Positions 22,685 through 32,407 of a DNA stretch of 33,365 nt are shown piece after piece. Positions within the stretch are counted from its first letter, which is position 1; each line of letters starts with the position of its first letter. Source of the DNA: Desulfobacterales bacterium (GTDB taxonomy: Bacteria > Desulfobacterota > Desulfobacteria > Desulfobacterales > C00003106); contig JAUVFC010000001.1 in the NCBI GenBank assembly GCA_030594505.1, forward strand, positions 1-33,365, in the 5' to 3' direction. The translations under genes were made by a program, and so were the position numbers. Below the pieces are notes generated by a model. The model was given only the letters and a program-made list of their open reading frames with translations, had not been told where the DNA came from and searched no databases.

Positions 22685-22745
22685 CTTTTAAATACGCAGC
22701 AACGTACGCTTATTTTTTATATGGTACCGCCCGTGAATCGAAAAG

Positions 22746-22778
22746 AGTATATTTACTAACATTATTCTTTTATGTCAA
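22746..22778 (-). promoter_or_regulatory. Candidate promoter for the rpsL-rpsG-tuf-rpsJ block
   Basis: On the minus strand TTGACA (22773-22778) is a perfect -35. The -10 is ambiguous: TAAATA after 17 nt matches TATAAT at three positions, while TATACT matches at five but after 21 nt. The site lies directly after the terminator-like hairpin of rpoC, which supports a new transcription start here. Confidence 0.4.
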
Positions 22779-22779
22779 C

Positions 22780-22834
22780 AAAAAAATTTGCTCTTCTCAG
22801 CCGCGCTTTGCTTTGCAACGGTCTATAAAAGAGC
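22780..22834 (-). terminator. Candidate intrinsic terminator after rpoC
   Basis: On the minus strand GCTCTT (22829-22834) pairs with AAGAGC (22790-22795) around a structured 33-nt centre. AAA and a run of seven T (22780-22786) follow. It would end the rpoBC transcript 12 nt after the rpoC stop. The long loop lowers confidence. Confidence 0.45.
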
Positions 22835-22846
22835 GAAAACTCATAA

Positions 22847-25800
22847 TTACTCATTCCCGCCGGCAGCGCCGGCTTCCGTTTCTGCCTGCGCATCATCAAC
22901 AGTAGTAATGGAAATCTTCTTGTATTGACCAACACCGGTCCCGGACGGTATAATGCGCCCCATAATGACATTTTCTTTCAATCCCCGCAAGGTATCCACC
23001 TTTCCCCCGATAGCGGCATCCGCCAGCACCTTCGTGGTCTCCTGAAATGAAGCAGCGGAAATAAAGCTTTCAGTGCTCAGCGACGCCTTTGTAATTCCGA
23101 GAAGGAGGGGTTCAGCAGTGGCCGGGGCGCCACCTTCTTTGAGAATGCGCTCGTTGGCATCTCCAAATGTCCGCCTTTCAACCTGTTCATCCAACAAGAA
23201 GTCTGTATCACCCGGATCGGTCACTCTGACTCTCTTGAGCATCTGTCGCACAATGACCTCAATGTGTTTGTCGTTGATACGAACCCCCTGAAGCCGATAG
23301 ACCTCCTGAACTTCATCGACCAAATACCGCGCAAGTTCCTGCACTCCCAGGACATTTAAGATGTCGTGCGGATTAGCGGAACCTTCCATCAATGATTCGC
23401 CGGCCCGGATATAGTCTCCTTCATGCACGCTTATATGCTTTCCTTTTGGAACCAAATATTCCTTCTTGTCACCAACCTCGGGGGTAACGGTAACTTTTCT
23501 CTTCCCTTTTATTCCCTTGGAAAAGCTGATATATCCGTCAATCTCGCTGATAATGGCAGTCTCTTTCGGTTTTCTAACCTCAAAGAGCTCAGCCACACGG
23601 GGAAGACCACCCGTAATGTCTTTAGTCTTTGTAGTTTCTCGTGGAATCTTCGCAATAATATCTCCTGCCGCAACCGTATCGCCTTCTGATGCCATCAAAA
23701 TAGCATTCAACGGCAGAATATATCTGGCATCTCTTTTTGTACCAGGGATTTTGGTAGTCTTTCCGCTCTCATCTTTAATCGATATCCTGGGACGTAATTC
23801 AGTCTCTTTGTATTCCACAATCACCATACTCGCTTTTCCAGTCACCGGATCGACTTTTTCCGTCATGGTACGACCAACAATGACATCGCCAAACCTAACC
23901 TTACCCGAGGCCTCGGTCAAAATCGGCATGGTATATGGATCCCATAGCGCAATTAAATCGCCCGTGACAACCGGATCATCATCTTTTTTAACGAGATGCG
24001 CTCCATAGATAACCGGATATCGTTCTCGTTCGCGTCCGTTCGGGCTTACAATAGCGATCTCGCCGTTACGGTTCATTGCCACCAACTCGCCATCTGCATT
24101 GCCAACAGTCTCCAGGTTGATAAACTTAACCGTTCCCTTGTTTCTCGCCTTTATATCTGCCTGCTCCACCCTTCGGCTGGCAGTTCCTCCGATATGAAAG
24201 GTCCTCATGGTAAGCTGTGTTCCTGGTTCTCCGATAGACTGAGCAGCCAGGATACCGATTGCCTGTCCGACCTCTACCGGTCTCCCATAGGCCAAATCCC
24301 GGCCATAACACTTAGCGCAAGCACCACTCTTCGCGTGACATGTTAGAACCGATCTGATCTTCACCCGCTCCAGGCCTGCTTCGTCGATCTTTTTAACCTT
24401 TGCCTCGTCGATCTCCTCACCCGCCTTGACCAATATTTGATCTGCAAACGGATCCCGTATATCTTTCAATGCAACCCGGCCAAGCACACGTTCTCCAACC
24501 CGTTGAATGATTTCACCGCCTTCCATGAGCGATTTTACTTCAATACCATCGACAGTTCCGCAGTCTTGCTCTGTTATGATCGACTCCTGCGCCACATCCA
24601 CCAAACGCCGGGTTAAGTAGCCGGAATTTGCAGTCTTTAAAGCAGTGTCCGCCAAACCTTTCCGCGCGCCATGGGTAGAAATAAAGTATTGGAGCACGGT
24701 GAGCCCCTCCCGGAAATTTGCCGTTATAGGGGTTTCAATAATTTCGCCGGACGGCTTGGCCATCAAACCACGCATCCCGGCCAATTGGCGCATCTGGTCC
24801 TTGCTGCCTCTGGATCCGGAATCGGCCATGATATATATGGAATTAAAACTTTCCTTCTTGAGAATCTCGCCATCTTCTCCACAGACAACCTTGCCATTTT
24901 CATCCACCACCGGCACCATCTTCATCTCTTCCATCATTTCATTGGCAACTTCGTCCGTAGCCTTGGCCCAGATATCAACAACCTTGTTATATTTTTCGCC
25001 CTGGGTGATCAGGCCCTCCACGTACTGTTCCTCAATCTCCTTTACTTCCTTTTCGGCGACTTTCAGAATAATCTCTTTCTTTGGAGGTATGACCATATCA
25101 TGCACTGACACTGAGATCGCTGCCTTAGTGGCATAATAAAAACCCAGGTCCTTCAACCTGTCAGTGAGGATAACGGTCGTTTTGATACCAAGGGTTCGAT
25201 AACATTGATTAATTAAATTCCGCAGGGCCTTCTTGTCCATAACCTTGTTGATCACATCAAAAAAAATCGCAGGCGGTACAATCTCCTTGAAAATAATACG
25301 CCCCACTGTAGTATCGACCCGTTTCCCGTCCATACGGACCTGTATAGGGGCATGTAGTCCTGCTATGCCGGCGTCATAAGCAATACGAACTTCTTCAGGA
25401 TTTGCAAAGATCTTCCCTGCTCCCTTTTCACTCGATACGACACGAGTAAGGTAATATATCCCCAATACAATATCCTGAGTCGGAACAATAATCGGCTCTC
25501 CACTGGCCGGAGACAGAATATTGTTCGTGGACATCATCAGCACACGCGCCTCAATTTGTGCCTCTATGGAAAGGGGAATGTGGACCGCCATTTGGTCTCC
25601 ATCAAAGTCTGCGTTAAAGGCTGTGCAGACTAAAGGGTGGAGCTGAACGGCCTTCCCCTCAATCAGAGTCGGCTCAAATGCCTGTATGCCGAGGCGGTGT
25701 AAGGTGGGAGCCCGGTTCAACATAATAGGGTATTCTTTTACTACTTCATCCAGGGTGTCCCAGACTTCCGGGATCTCCCGTTCCACCATTCTTTTGGCGC

Positions 25801-26986
25801 TCTTTATAGTGGTAACGTAACCCTTGGCTTCCAGTCGACTGTAAACAAATGGTTTAAACAGCTCTAAAGCCATCTGCTTGGGAAGCCCGCATTGATGCAG
25901 ACGCAATTCCGGTCCAACAACAATAACCGTTCTACCGGAATAGTCAACGCGTTTCCCCAATAGATTCTGGCGGAATCGTCCCTGTTTCCCCTTGAGCATA
26001 TCACTTAATGATTTGAGAGGCCGTTTATTGGTCCCGGTAACAGTCTTGCCTCTTCTCCCGTTGTCAAACAAGACATCCACTGCTTCCTGAAGCATCCTTT
26101 TCTCATTACGTATGATGATATCCGGAGCATGCAGCTCCTGGAGTCTTTTCAGACGATTATTTCTGTTGATGACCCGCCTGTAAAGATCGTTTAGATCAGA
26201 AGTGGCAAAACGCCCTCCTTCCAGAGGGACCAGGGGACGTAAATCAGGCGGCAATACAGGGACGACATCCATGATCATCCATTCCGGGCGATTAATAGAT
26301 CGTCTAAAGGCCTCGACTACCTTAAGCCGTTTAAAGCACTTCTTTTTCGTAGCTTCTGAACCGGTATTCCGTATTTCCTCGCGAAGATCAGCATAAAGCC
26401 GGTCTAAATCTATCTGCGCCAAAAGCCTTTTGATCGCTTCAGCGCCAATCCCGGCTTCAAAGCCTCGCCCATACTTTTCACGGGCATCGTTATATTTTTC
26501 TTCCGTCAGGATTTCTTTATACTTCAGAGGAGTATTCTTGGGATCTGTGACAACATATGCATCAAAATAAAGAGCCTTCTCCAATTCTTTCATGGTAAGA
26601 TCGAGAAGGTTTCCGATTTTGCTCGGAAGGCTTTTTAAAAACCAGATATGGGCGACAGGAGTAGCCAACTTAATATGCCCCATCCGCTCTCTGCGCACTT
26701 TGGACTGTATGACTTCTACTCCGCACTTTTCACATACCACACCCCGGTGTTTCATTCGCTTGTATTTACCGCAATTGCACTCGTAATCTTTTGTCGGCCC
26801 GAATATTTTGGCACAGAAGAGCCCGTCTCGTTCAGGTTTGAACGTACGATAATTGATGGTTTCAGGCTTTTTGATCTCACCGTAAGACCATTCCAGTATC
26901 TTTTCGGAAGAAGCGATACAAATTTTAACCGCTTTAAAATCAACCGGATCTTTCGGTTTTGCAAAAAAACTGTAAATATCTTCCAA
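22847..26986 (-). CDS. rpoC: DNA-directed RNA polymerase subunit beta'
   Basis: 1379 residues; clamp and catalytic half of RNA polymerase. Zinc site 1: Cys70, Cys72, Cys85, Cys88. Catalytic NADFDGD with Asp460, Asp462 and Asp464 holding Mg2+. Zinc site 2 in CHAKSGACAKCYGRDL. Trigger-loop region includes the RMV/AAQSIGEPGTQLTMRTFH motif. Intact over its full length. The start is TTG, 10 nt after GGAG and 18 nt after rpoB. The C-terminal tail is short and Gly/Ala-rich. Confidence 0.98.
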   Translation of the reverse strand: MEDIYSFFAKPKDPVDFKAVKICIASSEKILEWSYGEIKKPETINYRTFKPERDGLFCAKIFGPTKDYECNCGKYKRMKHRGVVCEKCGVEVIQSKVRRERMGHIKLATPVAHIWFLKSLPSKIGNLLDLTMKELEKALYFDAYVVTDPKNTPLKYKEILTEEKYNDAREKYGRGFEAGIGAEAIKRLLAQIDLDRLYADLREEIRNTGSEATKKKCFKRLKVVEAFRRSINRPEWMIMDVVPVLPPDLRPLVPLEGGRFATSDLNDLYRRVINRNNRLKRLQELHAPDIIIRNEKRMLQEAVDVLFDNGRRGKTVTGTNKRPLKSLSDMLKGKQGRFRQNLLGKRVDYSGRTVIVVGPELRLHQCGLPKQMALELFKPFVYSRLEAKGYVTTIKSAKRMVEREIPEVWDTLDEVVKEYPIMLNRAPTLHRLGIQAFEPTLIEGKAVQLHPLVCTAFNADFDGDQMAVHIPLSIEAQIEARVLMMSTNNILSPASGEPIIVPTQDIVLGIYYLTRVVSSEKGAGKIFANPEEVRIAYDAGIAGLHAPIQVRMDGKRVDTTVGRIIFKEIVPPAIFFDVINKVMDKKALRNLINQCYRTLGIKTTVILTDRLKDLGFYYATKAAISVSVHDMVIPPKKEIILKVAEKEVKEIEEQYVEGLITQGEKYNKVVDIWAKATDEVANEMMEEMKMVPVVDENGKVVCGEDGEILKKESFNSIYIMADSGSRGSKDQMRQLAGMRGLMAKPSGEIIETPITANFREGLTVLQYFISTHGARKGLADTALKTANSGYLTRRLVDVAQESIITEQDCGTVDGIEVKSLMEGGEIIQRVGERVLGRVALKDIRDPFADQILVKAGEEIDEAKVKKIDEAGLERVKIRSVLTCHAKSGACAKCYGRDLAYGRPVEVGQAIGILAAQSIGEPGTQLTMRTFHIGGTASRRVEQADIKARNKGTVKFINLETVGNADGELVAMNRNGEIAIVSPNGRERERYPVIYGAHLVKKDDDPVVTGDLIALWDPYTMPILTEASGKVRFGDVIVGRTMTEKVDPVTGKASMVIVEYKETELRPRISIKDESGKTTKIPGTKRDARYILPLNAILMASEGDTVAAGDIIAKIPRETTKTKDITGGLPRVAELFEVRKPKETAIISEIDGYISFSKGIKGKRKVTVTPEVGDKKEYLVPKGKHISVHEGDYIRAGESLMEGSANPHDILNVLGVQELARYLVDEVQEVYRLQGVRINDKHIEVIVRQMLKRVRVTDPGDTDFLLDEQVERRTFGDANERILKEGGAPATAEPLLLGITKASLSTESFISAASFQETTKVLADAAIGGKVDTLRGLKENVIMGRIIPSGTGVGQYKKISITTVDDAQAETEAGAAGGNE

Positions 26987-27004
26987 TGTTTTCTCCTCTA
27001 TTTT

Positions 27005-30000
27005 TTATTCTCTCTCTTCAAGCTGCACATCCAACCCAAGGCTCTGGAGTTCCTTGACAAGCACGTTGAATGACTCCGGCAAACCTGGTTCCAGTGTATT
27101 ATCACCCTTGACAATCTTTTCATACATGCGAGTTCGGCCTGTTACATCATCTGATTTCACAGTCAAAAACTCTTGCAGCGCATGGGCGGCTCCATAGGCT
27201 TCCATAGCCCAAACTTCCATTTCACCCAGGCGTTGGCCACCAAACTGGGCCTTGCCGCCAAGAGGTTGCTGGGTTACCAGGGAATAAGGCCCGATCGATC
27301 TTGCATGAATCTTGTCATCAACCAAATGATGCAATTTCATCATGTACATAATCCCCACTGTCACTTTATTATCAAACGGTTCTCCTGATCGACCGTCATA
27401 AAGAGTCGCCTGGCCGGCAACAGGGAGATCGGCATTTTTTAGAAGTTTTTCAATATCCTCTTCAGTTGCACCGTCAAAGACCGATGTGGCTAAATGGACC
27501 CCGTTTCGATAACAGAGCGCGATGTTTTTCAGTTCTTCATTATCCATCTCGTCTATCACGTCTTGCATCGATTTTGAGGAAAAGATACTTTTCAGTTTTT
27601 TCCTTATTGGTTCGTATTCCGCCTTCTCGATCAAGTCATAAAGCTGCCGGCCTAACCCCTTGGCCGCCCATCCCAAATGGGTCTCCAATATCTGCCCGAC
27701 ATTCATTCGCGAAGGGACCCCCAGGGGATTTAAAACCATATCTATCGGTGTGCCGTCTTCAAAATAAGGCATATCCTCTTCGGGAAGGATTCTCGAAACA
27801 ACACCCTTGTTTCCATGACGACCTGCCATCTTGTCCCCCACCGAAAGCTTACGCTTCATAGCCACATACACCTTGACCAACCTGATAACACCAGGAGGGA
27901 GTTCATCACCTTTTTTCAGGCGGCTTGATTTCTTTTCAAAAACCATTTTAATAAGATCACATTGTTCGTTATAATCGTCCAGCACTCTGGATACTTTCTC
28001 AGCTATATCATCATCCGGCAAGACGACTCGACTCCACTTCTGCATTGGGATAGAATCTATGCCTGAAGCAGTGATCTTCGCTCCCTTCTTCACCACGACT
28101 TTATCGCGGCTATCTTTAATCGCGGGGCCGCATCTTTGTCCGACCAAAAGTTCTTTGAGCTTTTCCCGGGTCGATTCTTCTATAATTTTAAGCTCATCTT
28201 GCCGATCTTTGTCGAGTCGAACAATCTCTTCGCTTTCAACCGATTTTGCACGACTGTCTTTTTCTACCCCCTTGCGTGAAAAGACCTTGGCGTCAATTAC
28301 AATCCCGGAAATTCCAGGAGGAACTCGAAGGGACGTATCTTTTACATCGCCGGCCTTTTCTCCAAAAATTGCTCTCAAAAGTTTTTCTTCCGGGGAAAGC
28401 TGTGTCTCCCCTTTTGGGGTGATTTTACCTACTAATACATCACCGGAACCCACCTCGGCCCCAATTCGAACAACCCCGCTTTCATCCAGATCTTTTAATG
28501 CATCCTCTCCTACGTTCGGTATGTCTCGCGTGATCTCTTCCTTGCCGAGTTTTGTGTCCCGGGCAACAGTGCTGAACTCTTCGATATGAACCGATGTAAA
28601 TATTCCCTCTTTGGTCAAGCGTTCGTTCACCAGTATCGAATCTTCAAAATTGTATCCCCCCCACGGCATAAAGGCGACCATTATATTCTTGCCAAGGGCA
28701 AGTTCTCCCATTTCAATGGCAGGGCCGTCAGCAATAATATCTCCTTTTTTAACACGGTCACCTTTCCGAACAATCGGTCTCTGGTTAAAAGAGGTGTTCT
28801 GGTTGGATCTGTTGAACTTGCTTAACTTGCAGATTTCCACCTTCGGTATTGTAGTGTCCCCATCCGTATCATAGCGCAAAACTATTCGGGAAGCATCTAC
28901 ATCCATTACTTTCCCGTCTTCTTTAGCAATTACCGTAACACCGGAATCCTCGGCAACGGCCTTTTCCATACCTGTACCGACCAGAGGAGCGCTGCTTGTT
29001 AAAAGAGGAACCGCCTGGCGTTGCATGTTCGAGCCCATGAGAGCACGGTTGGCATCATCGTTCTCTAAAAACGGAATCAACGAGGCTGAAACGCTCACTA
29101 ACTGGTTTGGAGAGACATCCATGAATTTAACCTCGTCGCGACCAACCATCATGAATTCACCGCCCACCCGCGCTGACACCGTTGGATTTTTGAACTGTCC
29201 ATTCCCTGTCAACGGGGCATTTGCCTGAGCAATCGGATGGTCTTTTTCTTCCAACGCATTCAGGAAGCGATATTTCTGAGATACCCTGCCATCTTTTGCC
29301 AATCTGTACGGGGTTTCAATAAAGCCGTAATCGTTCACACGCGCATACGTACTCAAAGAAACAATCAATCCGATGTTTGGCCCTTCCGGGGTCTCTATGG
29401 GGCAGATACGGCCATAGTGGGTCGGATGAACGTCTCTTACCTCAAAGCCGGCTCGTTCTCTTGTCAATCCCCCAGGTCCTAAAGCGCTTAAACGTCGTTT
29501 ATGGGTAATTTCAGCAAGAGGATTTGTCTGATCCATAAATTGTGAAAGTTGGCTGGTTCCGAAAAACTCTTTCAGCACCGCGGAAACAGGCTTGGAATTA
29601 ATTAGGTCGTGAGGCATCAGCGCTTCAATCTCCTGGAGGCTCATACGTTCTTTGACCGCTCTTTCCATCCTCACCAATCCTGTCCGGTACTGTATTTCAA
29701 GAAGTTCACCCACAGCGCGAACCCTACGATCCCCCAGGTGGTCGATGTCATCCACAGGACCCTGGCTATCCTTCAGTGCCACTAACGTATTGGTCGTCAG
29801 AAGGATATCCTCTTTTTTGAGGGTCCGAACATCAATCGGCACTTCCTGGTCAAGGCGCAGATTCATTTTTAGACGTCCCACCTTTGAAAGATCATAATAG
29901 GTAGGCTCGAAAAAAAGCTTATTGCAAAAATCGTATGCCATCTCCAGGGTAGGCGGATTGCTGGGACGCAGTCTTCGATAAATTTCCACCACCGCCTCAT

Positions 30001-31105
30001 CCTGGTTGTTTACCTTGTCGAGTTGCAGTGTCTTTCGTATAGAATCACTTGTTATAATATTATCAATAAAAAGGACCTCAATCGAAGGAACCTCGGCCGC
30101 CTTTATCCGTTCAAATATTTCTTCGTCTAATACTTCATTGATTTCAGCGATCTTTTCTCCGGTTTTGGCATCTGTTACCGTGTCAGCCAAAACCTTTCCT
30201 GTGATGGAACTAAAGTCGATAGGAATCGCCTCTATCTTTGCCTTCTCAAGGTCCCGAATTATACGTTTTGTAACCTTTTTCCCCTCTTTTATGATGACGT
30301 TGCCGGTTTCCGGGTCTTTTACATCTTTTGACACCCGTTCCCCGGCAAGAAGTTCCGGATCAAAGACCTTGCTTAAAGAGTCACCATTTATCAGGATGGT
30401 TTCTTTGCGATAAAAATAATTCAAAATGTCTTCCGTTGAATAACCCAAGGCCTTTAAAAGGAGGGTAACCGGAAACTTTCGGCGACGATCAATCCGAATA
30501 TACACAATATCTTTTGTGTCTATTTCCATATCGATCCAGGAACCCCGCACGGGGATAATACGGGCGGAATAGAGAACCTTTCCGCTCGTGTGCGTCTTGC
30601 CCTTGTCATGATTAAAAAAGACGCCCGGAGAACGATGCAGTTGGCTTACAATCACACGCTCCGTCCCGTTTATAATGAACGTCCCCTTCTCCGTCATCAG
30701 GGGTATGGTACCGAAATATATCTCTTGTTCCTTGATGTCGCGAATACTGGAACTGCCGGTCTCTTTATCGAGAGCGTATACCACCAGGCGGACAGTAATC
30801 CGGATCGGTACCTCGTAGGTCATCCCTCTTTGAACACATTCTTCTACATCATACTTGATCTCGCCCAACGCATACCTGACAAATTCCAGAGAAGCGGTAC
30901 CGCTGAAGTCTCTGATCGGGAAAACACTATTAAACACGGCTTGCAGCCCGATGTCCTCCCGTTTTTCAGGGGGGACATCCCTTTGCAAAAATCGGGCATA
31001 AGACTGCTTCTGCATTCCCATAAGATCAGGCATATCAATGACCTTTTTGATTTTGCCAAAACTTTTTCGAAAACGCTTGGCCGTCGCCGAAGGTTTACTC
31101 AACAT
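27005..31105 (-). CDS. rpoB: DNA-directed RNA polymerase subunit beta
   Basis: 1366 residues; forms the catalytic cleft with beta'. The rifampicin pocket near residues 510-545 (TSQLSQFMDQTNPLAEITHK, then RRLSALGPGGL) has wild-type residues at the classical resistance positions, so sensitivity is predicted. GRHGNKGVVSRILPEEDMPY and the C-terminal FNVLVKELQSLGLDVQL are canonical. ATG follows AAGGAG. Intact, 18 nt before rpoC. Confidence 0.98.
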   Translation of the reverse strand: MLSKPSATAKRFRKSFGKIKKVIDMPDLMGMQKQSYARFLQRDVPPEKREDIGLQAVFNSVFPIRDFSGTASLEFVRYALGEIKYDVEECVQRGMTYEVPIRITVRLVVYALDKETGSSSIRDIKEQEIYFGTIPLMTEKGTFIINGTERVIVSQLHRSPGVFFNHDKGKTHTSGKVLYSARIIPVRGSWIDMEIDTKDIVYIRIDRRRKFPVTLLLKALGYSTEDILNYFYRKETILINGDSLSKVFDPELLAGERVSKDVKDPETGNVIIKEGKKVTKRIIRDLEKAKIEAIPIDFSSITGKVLADTVTDAKTGEKIAEINEVLDEEIFERIKAAEVPSIEVLFIDNIITSDSIRKTLQLDKVNNQDEAVVEIYRRLRPSNPPTLEMAYDFCNKLFFEPTYYDLSKVGRLKMNLRLDQEVPIDVRTLKKEDILLTTNTLVALKDSQGPVDDIDHLGDRRVRAVGELLEIQYRTGLVRMERAVKERMSLQEIEALMPHDLINSKPVSAVLKEFFGTSQLSQFMDQTNPLAEITHKRRLSALGPGGLTRERAGFEVRDVHPTHYGRICPIETPEGPNIGLIVSLSTYARVNDYGFIETPYRLAKDGRVSQKYRFLNALEEKDHPIAQANAPLTGNGQFKNPTVSARVGGEFMMVGRDEVKFMDVSPNQLVSVSASLIPFLENDDANRALMGSNMQRQAVPLLTSSAPLVGTGMEKAVAEDSGVTVIAKEDGKVMDVDASRIVLRYDTDGDTTIPKVEICKLSKFNRSNQNTSFNQRPIVRKGDRVKKGDIIADGPAIEMGELALGKNIMVAFMPWGGYNFEDSILVNERLTKEGIFTSVHIEEFSTVARDTKLGKEEITRDIPNVGEDALKDLDESGVVRIGAEVGSGDVLVGKITPKGETQLSPEEKLLRAIFGEKAGDVKDTSLRVPPGISGIVIDAKVFSRKGVEKDSRAKSVESEEIVRLDKDRQDELKIIEESTREKLKELLVGQRCGPAIKDSRDKVVVKKGAKITASGIDSIPMQKWSRVVLPDDDIAEKVSRVLDDYNEQCDLIKMVFEKKSSRLKKGDELPPGVIRLVKVYVAMKRKLSVGDKMAGRHGNKGVVSRILPEEDMPYFEDGTPIDMVLNPLGVPSRMNVGQILETHLGWAAKGLGRQLYDLIEKAEYEPIRKKLKSIFSSKSMQDVIDEMDNEELKNIALCYRNGVHLATSVFDGATEEDIEKLLKNADLPVAGQATLYDGRSGEPFDNKVTVGIMYMMKLHHLVDDKIHARSIGPYSLVTQQPLGGKAQFGGQRLGEMEVWAMEAYGAAHALQEFLTVKSDDVTGRTRMYEKIVKGDNTLEPGLPESFNVLVKELQSLGLDVQLEERE

Positions 31106-31121
31106 CTTATCTCCTTAAATT

Positions 31122-31145
31122 AGCTCATGGCTGATAGCTCATAGG
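31122..31145. repeat. Heptad repeat, third family (AGCTCAT/GGCTGAT), single arm
   Basis: Three consecutive 7-bp units AGCTCAT, GGCTGAT, AGCTCAT and a partial fourth. It lies in the 66-nt rplL-rpoB gap, about 26 nt after the rplL stop. No inverted arm is present. Confidence 0.55.
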
Positions 31146-31171
31146 CAAGATGAAATTTTTACACTCTTAAA

Positions 31172-31555
31172 TTACTTTACTTCAACCGCGGCTCCTGCCT
31201 CTTCCAGTTGTTTTTTGATATCCTCGGCCTCATCTTTGGAGACCCCTTCTTTAACCGCCTTGGGAGCGCTATCGACCAACTCTTTGGCCTCCTTTAATCC
31301 AAGTCCGGTAATTGTCCTAACTACTTTGATTGCTTGGATCTTCTTGTCGCCGGGCGCTGTCAGAATTACATCAAATTCTGTCTTTTCTTCAGCAGCAGCG
31401 GCCTCTCCTCCGGCAGCCGGCATGGCCGCCATAGCAACAGGCGCTGCAGCGCTAACACCAAATTTTTCTTCAAGTTCTTTTACCAGTTCGGAAAGCTCCA
31501 ATACGGACATATCCGATATAAATTGTATAACATCTTCTTTTTTAATCTTTGCCAT
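31172..31555 (-). CDS. rplL: 50S ribosomal protein L7/L12
   Basis: 127 residues; multi-copy stalk protein that recruits translation GTPases. N-terminal dimerisation helix, an Ala/Pro/Gly hinge (about 35-55) and the C-terminal factor-binding domain (KIQAIKVVRTITGLGLKEAK). ATG start. It follows rplJ by 39 nt; one leader probably controls both. Confidence 0.97.
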   Translation of the reverse strand: MAKIKKEDVIQFISDMSVLELSELVKELEEKFGVSAAAPVAMAAMPAAGGEAAAAEEKTEFDVILTAPGDKKIQAIKVVRTITGLGLKEAKELVDSAPKAVKEGVSKDEAEDIKKQLEEAGAAVEVK

Positions 31556-31594
31556 TTCGGTCTTCCTCCTAAAACTATTTTCTCTTTAATATTC

Positions 31595-32119
31595 TTAAGC
31601 AGTTTTTTCCTTTTGGTCTTTCAGTGCCGTCACTACTCCCAATAAATTCCTTATAACACCGCTGAGCGCTACCACAAGGCCGGTTGGCACACCGTTCATT
31701 GCTGAAAGGAGCCAGGCCAGCAATATCTCGCGAGACGGAAGATCCGCCAATGCCTTTATTGCATTTACATCCAGGACCTTACCATCCAATACACCCGCCT
31801 TGATCTTCAGGGCTGAATTCTTTTCAGCAAATTTGACCAGCACCTTAGCCGGAGCTACCGGGTCTTCTTTGCTCAAGGCGACCGCACACGGCCCTACAAA
31901 GTAATCCTTTATCAAAGCCATGTCGGTATCTTGTGAAGATAACTCCAGCAATGTATTTTTAACCACACGATATTCCACAGACTCAGCTTTGAGCTGTTTC
32001 CGCAAGTCATTCATTGCGTCAACATTAAGGCTCTTGAAATCCGTCAGTATGGCCGCCTTTATATCTAAAATTTTTTCGTGGAGATCTTTAACGAGTTTTT
32101 CTTTTCCTTGTCGATTCAA
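31595..32119 (-). CDS. rplJ: 50S ribosomal protein L10
   Basis: 174 residues; anchors L7/L12 dimers to 23S rRNA and, as L10(L12)4, represses its own mRNA. The N-terminal RNA-binding domain (ILTDFKSLNVDAMNDLRKQL, VVKNTLLE) and the C-terminal L12-binding helix are present. The start is TTG with AGAGG upstream. A 378-nt leader precedes it. Confidence 0.96.
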   Translation of the reverse strand: MNRQGKEKLVKDLHEKILDIKAAILTDFKSLNVDAMNDLRKQLKAESVEYRVVKNTLLELSSQDTDMALIKDYFVGPCAVALSKEDPVAPAKVLVKFAEKNSALKIKAGVLDGKVLDVNAIKALADLPSREILLAWLLSAMNGVPTGLVVALSGVIRNLLGVVTALKDQKEKTA

Positions 32120-32156
32120 TAGCCTCTACACCCCCTTCCCTTCTCGGACAGTATAT

Positions 32157-32256
32157 GGACATTGAAGATTGATGATTTTCGATTGACGATTGACTATTTG
32201 AACAAGAGGCTATTGATCCTCAATCTTCAATCCTCAATCTTCAATCTTCAATGTCC
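32157..32256. repeat. Heptad-repeat palindrome, family B, with 16-bp perfect ends
   Basis: Ends GGACATTGAAGATTGA (32157-32172) and its exact inverse (32241-32256) continue inward as 7-bp units (GATTGAC; CAATCTT). It lies between the L10 leader and the rplJ start, so it is in the rplJ 5' UTR. Other family B copies are at 13975, 16436, 17155 and 33218. Confidence 0.85.
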
Positions 32257-32319
32257 TAATCACCTGCCCGATCCGGAGGCACACACTACAATTAATAGAT
32301 ATATCGCAATAAAAACGAT

Positions 32320-32379
32320 ACTGTCTATGCAGGATATTTTAAACACCTGTTGTGAGGCGCACCTACGGTCTCGGACAGT
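32320..32379 (-). promoter_or_regulatory. Candidate L10(L12)4-binding autoregulatory leader
   Basis: The minus-strand 60-nt RNA has a closing stem ACTGTC/GACAGT, then an asymmetric internal loop (CGAGACC against ATA, kink-turn-like), a second stem GTAGG/CCTGC, an inner hairpin CGCCT/AGGTG and a single-stranded TTTAAAAT. This order matches the L10 leader RNA as I recall it (AGGUGC ... UUAA ... CCUGC). It lies 201 nt before the rplJ start; the leader is normally nearer, and the family B palindrome occupies the space between. Confidence 0.6.
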
Positions 32380-32407
32380 CAAATTTTATACAAAAACCAA
32401 AATTAAA

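Noticed and set aside
23466..24008. 180-residue plus-strand frame opposite rpoC, and similar ones opposite rpoB (e.g. 28059-28589)
   Set aside because: Shadows of conserved RNA polymerase genes; composition mirrors the opposite codons.
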